Source: Ravibacter sp964559125
Lineage (GTDB): Bacteria; Bacteroidota; Bacteroidia; Cytophagales; Spirosomataceae
Direction: 5' to 3'
Length of the DNA stretch: 64,000 bases
Assembly (NCBI GenBank): GCA_964559125.1
Contig: CAZLGW010000005.1
Coordinates: 1 to 64,000 of the forward strand
Shown one piece after another: positions 1 to 8,575 of the stretch (position 1 is its first letter; every line of letters starts with the position of its first letter). The position numbers and the translations under genes are program-made. The notes under the pieces are model-generated. The model had not been told where the DNA came from. It saw only the letters and a program-made list of their open reading frames with translations, and ran no database searches.

Positions 1-1269
1 CCCTACATTGGCATCGTTCCATTCGGTGCCGAATGCGTAGCCTGCCCTGAATGCCGCTTTGGCTTTGTTAAAGAACATGCGGCTGTCGTCGGCTGTTGTT
101 TCGGCGATATTATCTAAAGTGGTGCTGCCAAATACAAAATGGTCGGCATTGAGGTTCGTGGTGTTGTGAACTACGCCGGAGGTGCGTTGAAACTCGCCGC
201 CGCCCGTTCCGGCATTCGCCTGTACCCATTCTTTGGTTACCACGGCTTTGCCGTCGGCGGCATCTATTAATGGGTTGGTAACTGAGGGTAGCCTGGCCAA
301 TCCATTTTTGAGAATAGTAAAGGCATCGCTGCGGGTGGCATTGCTTGTACCATTGCCTATGCCAAAGAGGCGGTCGGTGTCTACCCAGGCCGTGGAGTTG
401 CCAGCTACAATGGCAGCATATTGTCCCAAAACGGTTTCTCCCAGGGATTCTGCATTGTTCTGTACGCCCATTGCCGTGGAACCTTGTCCTGAGGCAACTG
501 TGTGATCTCCCATGGCTGTAGCGGCATATCCTAAGGCTCTTGTTGAAAATCCCATTGCAGTCGAGGCACTCCCCACAGCAATTGTTACATTCCCCATGGC
601 AGTGGAGGCCAGGCCATCGGCTCTTGTTCTTTCACCCATAGCAGTGGATATACTCCCTGCGGCGACTGTGCTATTCCCCATGGCAACAGAGCCCCATGCC
701 GAAGCTGTAGTTCCGGCTCCAATGGCGGTAGAGGCATATTCCGAGGCGGTTGTGTTAAATCCCATGGCACTAGAATATAGCCCTACATTGGCATCATCCC
801 ATTGGTTATCGTTTACTCTGCCCGCTCTAAACGCAGCTTTCCCTTTGTTAAAAAACATACGGTGGTTGTCATTCGTACCGGGAATATCGTCCATTGAGGT
901 GCTGCCAAACAAAAAATGGTCGCCGGTTGTATTGGTAGTGTTCCGTACGATGTTGCCGATGCGTTGAAACTCGCTGCCAACAGGTTGCCATGTGGTGCCA
1001 TTCCAGTAGTAAAAGCCCGGTACCACGTTGTTGGGCGCTTCGCCTGCCGTGGTGGTATTGTAAATCAGGGTGGAAATGGGCAAGGCCTCGCCTCCCGGGT
1101 TCACCACCGGAGCGGCGACGATAGTCGAGGTGAGCGCGACGCGGGGTATCAATATGCCGTTGTTGTCGGCGGTTACATCCAGCCTGGCCTGCGGGTTGGT
1201 GGTGCCTACGCCTACCTGGGCGGTGAGGGCGATAGGGGTGACGATTAAGAGGTATAAGAGCTTTTTCAT
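1..1269 (-). CDS. YadA-head-like repeat surface protein, 3' truncated by window edge
   Basis: Reading the minus strand from the ATG at 1269 gives 423 codons without a stop, running off the left edge. Residues 1-18 look like a signal peptide ending in TAQ. A module with the VGVGTTNPQARLDV pattern follows; it is common at the N-terminus of Bacteroidota fibre/head-like proteins. Residues about 160-280 hold repeated STAMG / SVAMG / STAIG motifs, the hallmark of trimeric YadA-like head coils. The block from EFQR to WDDANVG (about residues 97-163) recurs near the edge (from about 357), so the protein consists of at least two head modules. Likely a secreted or surface fibre protein. Its C-terminus, where an anchor or sorting domain would lie, is outside the window. 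The start is supported by the signal peptide. The long plus-strand frames opposite are shadows of the Ala/Gly-rich repeats. Confidence 0.8.
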   Translation of the reverse strand, partial: MKKLLYLLIVTPIALTAQVGVGTTNPQARLDVTADNNGILIPRVALTSTIVAAPVVNPGGEALPISTLIYNTTTAGEAPNNVVPGFYYWNGTTWQPVGSEFQRIGNIVRNTTNTTGDHFLFGSTSMDDIPGTNDNHRMFFNKGKAAFRAGRVNDNQWDDANVGLYSSAMGFNTTASEYASTAIGAGTTASAWGSVAMGNSTVAAGSISTAMGERTRADGLASTAMGNVTIAVGSASTAMGFSTRALGYAATAMGDHTVASGQGSTAMGVQNNAESLGETVLGQYAAIVAGNSTAWVDTDRLFGIGNGTSNATRSDAFTILKNGLARLPSVTNPLIDAADGKAVVTKEWVQANAGTGGGEFQRTSGVVHNTTNLNADHFVFGSTTLDNIAETTADDSRMFFNKAKAAFRAGYAFGTEWNDANVG

Positions 1270-1305
1270 TAATATAGATGTTATTAGCTTAGACAAAACT
1301 CACTG

Positions 1306-2961
1306 CTAAAATTCATGAACCCAGGCGGCGCCTGCAAGAGGAGCCGACTCATCGGTATGATCACCGTTGATCCCTGTGGCATTGGAATTATCTTCCGGAT
1401 TTCCCCTGACAAGTACCTTTCCGTCTCCGGACAGACAGACGTTATGGCGGCTTTGATACCTGTGGTTCCTCAAAATCTCTCCCGGCCTGGTGAATTTAAG
1501 GGCAGTTACATGCGACCATCTCCCGGTGCCTGCGTCGCGCTTGAACATCACCGCGCCTCCTTTGCCTCCGGCAGCCAACAGGTTGCCATCGGACGATAAA
1601 CTAACTGCTGCAGCATATCCATAAACACCTTGAACAGCATGAATGGCCGGTAGTTCTAATGGATGGATTTGAGCGTTCAACCTCCAGGTAGTACCGCTGC
1701 GTTCATAAATATTGGCTCCTAGCAAATTCGAGCTTGTTCCGACAGCCAGCGTATTCCCATCTGCCGACAGACTGATACTATGAGAAGAATTGAAACCACC
1801 TGTTGAAACAGCGGGGGGCTTGATGAAAGCTTGCTGCTGCCAATTATCTCCGTCGTGCTCGAATACATATACTGCCCCGTTCCGCGACCAGGTATAGGGC
1901 TCACCGGAAGGAGCTGTCTCATCTCCGTTGATACCATGGCCCCGGGAATATTCGTTCGGTGCCAGCACTGCCAGTGTAAGTCCATTCTCATTCAGGCTGA
2001 CACAACTGCCAAAGCGACTATCGTAGCGGATCTGGGATGCCTTAATGTAGGCTTTCTGCGTCCAGTTGTTCCCGCTACGGGTAAATAGGTAGACGGCGCC
2101 GGCTTGAATGGCGCCATCATTTGCCTGATCTACCAGGTCTCCGTTGGTACCTGTCCCCATGGAAGCTTCGCTCGGCGCCCCTACGGCCAGTACACCCCCA
2201 TTGGACGACAAGCTGACACTTATACCAAACAAATCATAGGGGTCTGCATTGGATGCCTTGAGAAAGGCTTGCTCCGTCCAGGATGACCCATCGCGGGTAA
2301 ATACGTAAACAGCTCCTGCAGCACGTGCCGTGTTATCGTCCGGTCCCGAATTTTTATTGGAAGCTTCCCCCGTCGCCCCCACAGCCAGCGTTTTCCCATC
2401 GGCCGAAAGGCTGACGCTTGTACCAAAACGATCCGAAGGATCAGCATTAGATGCTTTGAGGTAGGCTTGCTGTGCCCAGGTACTGTTGCTCCGCACAAAT
2501 ACATAGACTGCCCCTGCTTCAAATCCTGGAGAAGATTGGCCAGGAGCCCCCACAGCGAGGATATTCCCATCCTGAGACAGGCTGACGCTGAAGCCAAAGT
2601 CATTCAATTCGTCTGTATTGGATGCCTTGACATAGGTGGGACCCGCGCCTGCATTATCCAAAATAACTTCATCCAGCAAGTTCCCCCCAACTATCCTCCA
2701 CCCGCCAGGGATCCGGATGCCGATCCCATTCCTTAGCGCGTCAAACACCATCGTGCCATCCGGCGGAGGTAACGCATGTGGGGTGGGGTTGATCACATCT
2801 TCCAGTTTGTTTACCTGCGGCAGGACAAAACCCAGGTTTTTGTCCGGGCCCGAGGAGATTTCCAACGCTCCGCGCGGACTAAGGGTCCCGATCCCGACCT
2901 GGGCGTAAACGGGCGATGCGGCGATCAAAGCGAAAAGGAAAAAATAGATTAGTCGTTTCAT
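1306..2961 (-). CDS. Secreted FG-GAP repeat (seven-bladed beta-propeller-like) protein
   Basis: A 551-residue protein with a signal peptide (MKRLIYFFLFALIAASPVYA), then the QVGIGTLSPRGALEI module shared with the gene at 1-1269. Next come seven repeats of the form FGxSVSLSxDGxxLAVGAP (roughly residues 115-540), which match the FG-GAP / integrin-alpha propeller motif; blades 5-7 are degenerate. Seven units fit one complete beta-propeller. Each unit carries a GAVYVF...W...A(Y/F)(L/I)KAS strand set. No type A or type B T9SS sorting domain is evident at the C-terminus (ends AAWVHEF). Probably exported; ligand unknown. It lies 37 nt after the upstream surface gene on the same strand, so the two may be co-expressed. 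Confidence 0.82.
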   Translation of the reverse strand: MKRLIYFFLFALIAASPVYAQVGIGTLSPRGALEISSGPDKNLGFVLPQVNKLEDVINPTPHALPPPDGTMVFDALRNGIGIRIPGGWRIVGGNLLDEVILDNAGAGPTYVKASNTDELNDFGFSVSLSQDGNILAVGAPGQSSPGFEAGAVYVFVRSNSTWAQQAYLKASNADPSDRFGTSVSLSADGKTLAVGATGEASNKNSGPDDNTARAAGAVYVFTRDGSSWTEQAFLKASNADPYDLFGISVSLSSNGGVLAVGAPSEASMGTGTNGDLVDQANDGAIQAGAVYLFTRSGNNWTQKAYIKASQIRYDSRFGSCVSLNENGLTLAVLAPNEYSRGHGINGDETAPSGEPYTWSRNGAVYVFEHDGDNWQQQAFIKPPAVSTGGFNSSHSISLSADGNTLAVGTSSNLLGANIYERSGTTWRLNAQIHPLELPAIHAVQGVYGYAAAVSLSSDGNLLAAGGKGGAVMFKRDAGTGRWSHVTALKFTRPGEILRNHRYQSRHNVCLSGDGKVLVRGNPEDNSNATGINGDHTDESAPLAGAAWVHEF

Positions 2962-3024
2962 GAGAATTTTTTTTGGTCTAGAAAAATCTGATAAATCTGG
3001 CGGGGTCGCCTTATCCGGTGCAGG

Positions 3025-5661
3025 TCATTCCTTTACAACCTTCACCACCTTCCCGCCTTCTATATGGAGCAGGTACATACCCGCGGGGTAGCCGTCGAGC
3101 GGGATAGAGAAAACCGCTTCCTTTACCGTGACTTCCTGCTGCGCCACACCTGCCATGCTGACCAGCCTGGCCCGGCTGCCGATGTGCTCTGCGCCTAGCT
3201 CTACCGTGACGGCCTCACGGGCAGGATTGGGATATACCCGCACCGTAGCCTGGCTTTCTGTATAAAGACGGATAATACGGCTATAGCTGAAGGAAGCGGC
3301 CGGCGACCCGCCCCCCAGGTCGACCTGCCTGATGCGGTAGTAGACATGACCCGACACGGCTGCCGGATCGGTAAAGCGGTACCGGCCGGCGATCCGGCGG
3401 CCCTCGCCATCGCCCTGTGCTGGCACGGTGGCCACGAGGTTGAAATCCCTGCCGTCGCGGCTTCGTTCTACCTCGTAATGCGATACGTTGGTTTCGTCGG
3501 TCACCCAATCCAGCACCGCGAGGTTCTGCTCATCGAGGCGGCCTTCGAAGGAGATCCAGCGCACGGGGAGAGGGTTTTCTGCTACACTTAAGGCGGCAAA
3601 ACTTCTGGCAGGTTGCCCGCCGACAGAGGTAAAGTATCCTCCCACATATATCATAGCGTTGGCTGCTGCAAGGGCGTACACTGTTCCGTCGATGTCGGGG
3701 TTCCAGTCGAGGGTATTGCCGTTTGTTTTATCCAGGACGGCAATGTTGTTCCTGCTTTGCCCGCCAATGGTAGTAAATTGTCCGCCTGCATAGATAACCC
3801 CTCCGGCTAACGCAAGTGCGTACACAGCTCCGTCAACGTCCGGATCCCAGTCGGTAGCATCGCCGTTTGTATTATTCACGGCAGCCAGGTTATTCCTGAT
3901 CTGCCCGCCAATGGTATTGAAAATCCCACCCACATATACAGTATTTCCGTCGACTGCAAGAGCTACCACCGGGCCGCTGCTGCCCGGGCTCCAGGAGGTA
4001 GCATTTCCGTTTGTATTATTCAGTGCTGCTATATAGCTCCTTGCCTGTCCACCAATAATTGTGAAAAGCCCTCCCGCATAGACCGTATTGCCGGCTACTT
4101 TAATGGTTTGTATTACGCCGTTAGCATCCGGGCGCCAGTCGGTGGCATTCCCGTTTGTCTTATTCAAGGCGGCTATATTGCTCCTGATCTGCCCGCCAAT
4201 GGTGGTGAATGCGCCCCCTACATAAACCGCATTGCCATCGACTGCAAGGGCTGTCACTCCCTCGCCGCCGACACCCGGATTCCAGGGTGTAGGTGCACCG
4301 GTGGCGGCATCCAACGCAGCAACACGGCTTCTGGCCTGGCCGCCAATGATCGTGAACAGGCCTCCTGCATATACCACGCCATCGTCTACGGCAAGGGCCC
4401 ATATTAAGCCATTAGCATCGGGGTTCCAGGAGGTGGGCACGCCAGTGGTAGCATCCAACGCGGCTATATTGTTCCGGGGCAGCCCGCCGCCGAGGGAAGT
4501 GAATGCGCCTCCTGCATACAGGGTTTTACCGTCTACAGCCAGTGCCATCACCCGGCCGGCGCTCGCAGCCACACCCGACCATTCGATGGCTTCACCGTTT
4601 TTAACATCCAGCGCAGCCAGCCTACTACCGGATTGCCCTCCAATAGTAGTAAATTCCCCTCCCGCATAAACTATGTCATCGACCACCGCAAGGGTCAACA
4701 CCTCGCTGGTAGCATTCGGACTCCAGGTGGTAACTATGCCGGTGGTAGCGTCTACCGCTCCGATATGATTCCTGGGTTGTCCGCCAAGAAAGGTGAACCA
4801 TCCTCCTACATAGACTATTTCTTTGGTTACCGCAATAGAGTAGACGGTGCCGGTATGAATACCCGGGTTCCAGGATGAGGCATTACCATTGGTAACGCTT
4901 AATGCGGCTATGCGGCCCCTGCTTTGCCCGCCGATGTTGTCGAATACTCCCCCTGCATAAACCAATTCATCGGTGACCGCGAGGGTATAGACCGTGGAGC
5001 TGGCATCGGGATCCCACGGTGTGGCTTTACCCTTGTCGATATACAACGCAGCGATCCGGTTCCTTGCTTCATCGCCAATGTTAGTAAATTGTCCGCCCAC
5101 ATAGATCACATCATCGGCTACAGCAAGCGTACGCACCGCGCCGTTGGCATTGGGGTCCCAGCCTTCAACGGGAGTACCGGTGGCGGCATCCAACGCGGCC
5201 ATACGGCCCCTGCTTTGCCCGCCGATGGTTGTGAAGGCGCCGCCTGCATAGACCGTGCCATCTGCTACCGCAAGGGCATACACAATGTCGTTGGCATCTG
5301 CGGCCCAGCTATGCAGACTGCCGTCGGCATTAATGCGGGCCAGCCGGCTGCGGGGCTGCCCGCCCACCTCTGTAAATTCTCCGCCAATATACCAGCCGCC
5401 GGCACCATCGGCCGCAACGGCATGGACCGGGCCGTTGGGCTTCACATAGCTTGTTTTGGGGTTGGCCAGGTCGAGATCGATCGCTCCGCCATAAGGTGTG
5501 CGGGGTCTGACGGTGTTGAAGTCCCCACCGATATAAACCTTATCTCCAGCCCGCTGTACGTCATAGACAATCCCATCGGTTTCCCACGTATCCTCCTGCA
5601 GGCTTTGCGCAAAAGACGTTATCGTAAACAATAGCAGGAAAGCGGTACATAGTAGTTTCAT
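3025..5661 (-). CDS. T9SS cargo protein with 14 propeller repeats and type A sorting domain
   Basis: The ATG at 5661 is chosen over the upstream one (5742) because it starts a clean signal peptide, MKLLCTAFLLLFTITSFA; product 878 residues. Fourteen repeats of about 48 residues follow, each with a core like VYAGGxFTTIGGQxRxxIAALD then TGxxTxWxPDANGxV. This resembles delta-60/Kelch-type propeller repeats, and 14 units would make two seven-bladed propellers. About residues 690-790 form a beta-sandwich-like segment (RWISFEG...YYRIRQVD). The last ~75 residues start with VYPNPA and end with GMYLLHIEGGKVVKVVKE, a typical type A T9SS C-terminal signal. The product should be secreted and attached to the cell surface. 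Substrate unknown. Confidence 0.87.
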   Translation of the reverse strand: MKLLCTAFLLLFTITSFAQSLQEDTWETDGIVYDVQRAGDKVYIGGDFNTVRPRTPYGGAIDLDLANPKTSYVKPNGPVHAVAADGAGGWYIGGEFTEVGGQPRSRLARINADGSLHSWAADANDIVYALAVADGTVYAGGAFTTIGGQSRGRMAALDAATGTPVEGWDPNANGAVRTLAVADDVIYVGGQFTNIGDEARNRIAALYIDKGKATPWDPDASSTVYTLAVTDELVYAGGVFDNIGGQSRGRIAALSVTNGNASSWNPGIHTGTVYSIAVTKEIVYVGGWFTFLGGQPRNHIGAVDATTGIVTTWSPNATSEVLTLAVVDDIVYAGGEFTTIGGQSGSRLAALDVKNGEAIEWSGVAASAGRVMALAVDGKTLYAGGAFTSLGGGLPRNNIAALDATTGVPTSWNPDANGLIWALAVDDGVVYAGGLFTIIGGQARSRVAALDAATGAPTPWNPGVGGEGVTALAVDGNAVYVGGAFTTIGGQIRSNIAALNKTNGNATDWRPDANGVIQTIKVAGNTVYAGGLFTIIGGQARSYIAALNNTNGNATSWSPGSSGPVVALAVDGNTVYVGGIFNTIGGQIRNNLAAVNNTNGDATDWDPDVDGAVYALALAGGVIYAGGQFTTIGGQSRNNIAVLDKTNGNTLDWNPDIDGTVYALAAANAMIYVGGYFTSVGGQPARSFAALSVAENPLPVRWISFEGRLDEQNLAVLDWVTDETNVSHYEVERSRDGRDFNLVATVPAQGDGEGRRIAGRYRFTDPAAVSGHVYYRIRQVDLGGGSPAASFSYSRIIRLYTESQATVRVYPNPAREAVTVELGAEHIGSRARLVSMAGVAQQEVTVKEAVFSIPLDGYPAGMYLLHIEGGKVVKVVKE

Positions 5662-5770
5662 AGTAAATGTGTTTTTGTTTTGGAATAAAAAATTGAATGG
5701 CTCGGATCCCCTAGTCGCTGAAATAGCGGCTTTCGGAAACAAAATTTGGATCCCGGGGGGGCTTAAAAAA

Positions 5771-6277
5771 TCAGTCTACCCTTTGGTATTGAACGGTTAC
5801 CAGCATGGCATCAATACCGATCAAAGGCACGGGAGCATCGACAACTTTTGCCAGCATCAAGTGATTTTCACTAGGTAAATCAATCTCCATTTCTTGCTCC
5901 CCGAGGACGGGATGATTCACATACAGCATATCCCCTTTCCTTCTCCAGGTACCGTTGGGTACAGGGGGTTCTGTCTCTATTTCCGTCGTTGTCGAATGCC
6001 CGTCTATCGTGAGAATAAGGTCATGAATGAAGGTATTCCCCCAGTTGGTAGTGGTGCCGTCCGCGCTAAACGTGATCAGGACATCCTCCATATCTCTTCC
6101 TTTCATTTCAATAGTTCCTTGTGATTCCCCGATTGAAAGCCTGGCGTAACTTTGAAAAGTGATCATTTCCCAGGTTCCTACAATCGGGTCGTCATTTTCC
6201 GGTTCGGGGTCATCTCCTTTCGAGCACATGGCCTGCCCGAAAAGTCCGAGCGTAAGCAGGAAGATCAGTGTCCGCAT
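5771..6277 (-). CDS. Lipocalin-like putative lipoprotein
   Basis: The start is placed at 6277 (MRTLIFLLTLGLFGQAMC), giving 168 residues. The longer frame to 6355 adds 26 residues encoded across a dispersed-repeat motif and lacks signal character. Cys18 is followed by SKGDDPEPENDDP, an acidic stretch like the surface-export signal after the lipidated Cys of Bacteroidota lipoproteins, although the lipobox (QAMC) is poor. The body (IVGTWEM...FSADGTTTNW...GTWRRKGDMLYV) has the layout of the lipocalin-like / DUF4488-type fold common in this phylum. Precise function unknown. Confidence 0.65.
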   Translation of the reverse strand: MRTLIFLLTLGLFGQAMCSKGDDPEPENDDPIVGTWEMITFQSYARLSIGESQGTIEMKGRDMEDVLITFSADGTTTNWGNTFIHDLILTIDGHSTTTEIETEPPVPNGTWRRKGDMLYVNHPVLGEQEMEIDLPSENHLMLAKVVDAPVPLIGIDAMLVTVQYQRVD

Positions 6278-6300
6278 AAGCACTTTTAAAAATTCCGGTG

Positions 6301-6317
6301 ACTGAGCTTGTCGAAGT
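6301..6317. repeat. Dispersed-repeat-like motif ACTGAGCTTGTCGAAGT
   Basis: The reverse complement is ACTTCGACAAGCTCAGT. From memory, this sequence and close variants occur as interspersed repeats in many Bacteroidota genomes. It sits just upstream of the chosen start of the lipocalin-like gene and accounts for the unlikely LRQAQ stretch in that gene's longer frame. Seen once in this window, so its repetitive nature is recalled, not shown here. Confidence 0.4.
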
Positions 6318-6561
6318 CTTGTTGTTTTCATTACCTGATTTGTTTTTGTTGCCAATGTTTTTATTATGAAGGAGGCCTGTTTCTGTTATTAGTATAGTAG
6401 TGTTTTTTGTATTCCGTTGCTCGCGATCTCCGCCGGGCAGATGCCGTAGCATTAGTTGGATAGCAAGATATTATCGGATAAAAAAAATCCCTGCGACTAT
6501 TGTAACAGGGACTATGAATCATGTAACATGAGGGGATCTGCGCGCCATTAATTGATTATTC

Positions 6562-6593
6562 GGTCGGGCGCCCCCGGCCGGGGGCCCCCGACC
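6562..6593. repeat. Very GC-rich perfect-arm hairpin
   Basis: The 32 nt form a stem of 15 base pairs with one C-C mismatch and almost no loop (arms GGTCGGG / CCCGACC outside, CCCCC / GGGGG inside). It lies at the left border of the REP/intron locus, in a stretch (6278-6660) otherwise without genes. It may be a REP-like element or a terminator-like barrier. No T-run follows on either strand. Confidence 0.55.
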
Positions 6594-6619
6594 AACACCG
6601 ATCCCCGGGGGGCACACGG

Positions 6620-6658
6620 ACAGGCATACGGAGCAGAGCCGTAGGCTCGGTCCATCTT
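6620..6658 (+). repeat. REP unit forming the 5' exon of the group II intron
   Basis: These 39 nt match 9453-9491 with a single difference (CTCGG versus CTCGA). They contain the small palindrome GAGCCGTAGGCTC, which recurs several times in the locus. In the right-hand copy the sequence continues uninterrupted into TAGCCCCGGG; here the intron follows instead. Confidence 0.85.
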
Positions 6659-7084
6659 GGTGTGCCGGGCATGGCATCATACTAACGGGTGAGCGAGGTT
6701 ACTTGCAAGTCCCGAGGGGGCCAACTGGCGGGAACCCCATAGCCAAAGTCAAGGGTGTCGCTGGTGACGGCGGATCTGAAGGAAGACGGCGGCAAAATCC
6801 AGGTGTGGACGAACAGGAACTGGATAGTAGGCCTGTGTACCCGGGGAAGCGTCCCTTATAACGCGGATCCCAACAGTCAGTCGGAGGGTATATGGGTAAA
6901 TTCAGCTGCAGCGGATGCAAGTATGATGTCTTACCCCGGGAGATCCGATGGATTCCACAGAGGCGGAGGTACGCGCGAGTACCCGGGCAATGGGGGTCTA
7001 TCAGAAGTCAGCAGAGGGCATAGTACCTGGAAAAAAAAAAAAGTCAGGGAAGGCCTGAATCTTTTAACCAAGGAGCACTGGAAG

Positions 7085-8488
7085 ATGAGTAAAAGTAAGA
7101 TCAAGCCGAAATCACCACCTGGCCGGCAGTTGCGACTGCTGGAAGCGGGTGGTACGCCCTCATCGGCGAGCGGGGACGGCATTCCTGGTCATGATAGGCG
7201 GGCTTTACTACTTTCTAGATTGTCCAGCCAGCGAACCTTGACCACAAACTTGCTGGAAAAAGTGGCCTATCCATCCAGTTTGGCAGCGAGCTTTCAGCGG
7301 GTGAAACGCAATGGGGGCAGGGGTGGGGTTGATCATGTATCGATCCCGGCGTATGAATCCGTCTTTTCAAGCCGTCTGAGCCAGCTTCAGCAAGCCTTGT
7401 TATCGGGGGAGTATGTCCCTGCTCCTGTGCTGTCATTGCGTATCCCCAAAGCGAGCGGCGGGTGGCGGGAGTTAGGTATCCCAACGGTAGAAGACCGGGT
7501 GGTGCAACAAAGTATCCAAAGCAGGCTTCAACCGGTGTACGAACCCTACTTCAGCAAGTACAGCTACGGCTTCCGTCCGGGCCGCAATGCGCAGCAAGCC
7601 GTCATGCAAGCCTCCAGGTACGTATCAGAGGGAAAAAGATGGGTAGTAGACTTAGACCTGTCCAATTTCTTCGATGAGATCAACCATGACCGTCTGATGA
7701 GCCGTTTAAGCAAATCGATCAGCGACAAAGGCTTGTTGCGTCTGATCCACCTGTACCTAAAGGCGGGTGTGATGCGTGATGGGCTATGCAGCCAGCAGCT
7801 ATCAGGCACCCCGCAAGGCGGTCCGCTTTCCCCGCTGCTGTCCAATATCGTGTTGGACGAGTTGGACCAGGAACTGGAAAGGCGTGGGCTAAGCTTTGTA
7901 CGATACGCAGATGATTGTAACATCTACGTAAAGAGCCGTCGGTCGGCTGATCGGGTACTTGACTCGATCGGTCGCTACATCGAAGAGAAGTTAAAGCTGA
8001 AGCTCAACTGGGAGAAGAGTGGGGTGCGGGAATGCGGGCAGGTGAACTATCTTGGCCACACGATCGAGGACAATGGTCGTATCCGGGTATCAGACGTGGG
8101 CCATGCACGCTTTAAAAGAAAGATCCGTGAGCTTACTAAACGAAACCGGGGTCTGCGTTTTGATCAAATCCTGGGATCGGTGAACCAACTGGTAGAGGGC
8201 TGGGGGGTATATTACCGTAGCTGTAATACCTGGTTATCCCACTTACGCGACCTGGATGGCTGGATCCGGAAGCGGCTAAGATGTTATGCCTTGAAACAAC
8301 ATCAAAGACGATATCCGACCTACCGTTTCCTGGTTGGATTGGGCGTACGATCGAGATGGGCGTGGAGTGTGGTGATGCACCGTGGCTGGTGGGCCCAAGC
8401 TACCCATCGCTCCAGCATGGTGGCTATGGGCATCCGCTGGTTCCAGGAAAAGGGTCTTCGCTCCTTACAGCGGGTACAGAGTGGTTAA
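7085..8488 (+). CDS. ltrA: Group II intron reverse transcriptase/maturase
   Basis: The start at 7085 (MSKSKIKPK) has an AGGAG motif at 7071-7075, nine bases upstream. The same frame stays open back to 6755, but that part overlaps conserved intron RNA and reads as low-complexity protein. Product 467 residues. RT fingers/palm motifs: GYGFRPGRNAQQAV near 161, VVDLDLSNFFDEINH near 187-201, GTPQGGPLSPLLSN at 241-254 and catalytic FVRYADD at 271-277. The maturase (X) domain follows (about 340-400, FKRKIREL... VEGWGVYYR). There is no HNH endonuclease domain after the X domain. It should splice its host intron and drive retrohoming or retrotransposition. A run of 12 A at 7031-7042 lies upstream of the start. 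Confidence 0.93.
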   Translation: MSKSKIKPKSPPGRQLRLLEAGGTPSSASGDGIPGHDRRALLLSRLSSQRTLTTNLLEKVAYPSSLAASFQRVKRNGGRGGVDHVSIPAYESVFSSRLSQLQQALLSGEYVPAPVLSLRIPKASGGWRELGIPTVEDRVVQQSIQSRLQPVYEPYFSKYSYGFRPGRNAQQAVMQASRYVSEGKRWVVDLDLSNFFDEINHDRLMSRLSKSISDKGLLRLIHLYLKAGVMRDGLCSQQLSGTPQGGPLSPLLSNIVLDELDQELERRGLSFVRYADDCNIYVKSRRSADRVLDSIGRYIEEKLKLKLNWEKSGVRECGQVNYLGHTIEDNGRIRVSDVGHARFKRKIRELTKRNRGLRFDQILGSVNQLVEGWGVYYRSCNTWLSHLRDLDGWIRKRLRCYALKQHQRRYPTYRFLVGLGVRSRWAWSVVMHRGWWAQATHRSSMVAMGIRWFQEKGLRSLQRVQSG

Positions 8489-8500
8489 AAGTTAAAAGAA

Positions 8501-8535
8501 ACCGCCGTGGTACGTTAAAGCGTATGCCCGGTGGT
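8501..8535 (+). ncRNA. Group II intron domain V
   Basis: A 35-nt hairpin with basal arms ACCGCC / GGTGGT, an internal bulge and a distal stem TACG / CGTA closed by a TTAAAG loop. This matches the small catalytic domain V in size and in position, just after the maturase stop. A GGCGGC-AACA-GCCGCC hairpin (about 8545-8563) with the following TACCTA forms domain VI, where the branch-point A is expected. Confidence 0.8.
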
Positions 8536-8575
8536 GTGGGGGGGACGGCGGCAACAGCCGCCTACCTATCCCGAT

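Larger units (their letters stand above)
6660..8575 (+). mobile_element. Group II intron with maturase ORF (1916 nt)
   Basis: The 5' end GTGTGCCGGGCATGG fits the GUGYG start of group II introns and the 3' end is AT, fitting the AY rule. Domain V and a domain VI hairpin lie just before the 3' end, and a reverse transcriptase/maturase is encoded inside. The boundaries are supported independently by an unoccupied paralogous site at 9453-9515: joining 6620-6659 to 8576 onward reproduces it almost exactly. The insertion point follows the small GAGCC/GGCTC hairpin, like the after-hairpin preference of class C introns. Class assignment is inferred only from the lack of an endonuclease domain and this site. 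Confidence 0.9.

Noticed and set aside
233..967. Plus-strand open frames of 90 and 151 codons
   Set aside because: Antisense shadows of the Ala/Gly/Ser-rich YadA-like repeats on the minus strand; low-complexity protein and no start context.
4924..5634. A 236-codon plus-strand frame
   Set aside because: Produced by the periodic 48-codon repeats of the T9SS protein read backwards; no domain or signal.
6755..7084. N-terminal extension of the maturase frame
   Set aside because: Overlaps conserved intron RNA, has no family similarity, and a better start with AGGAG exists at 7085.
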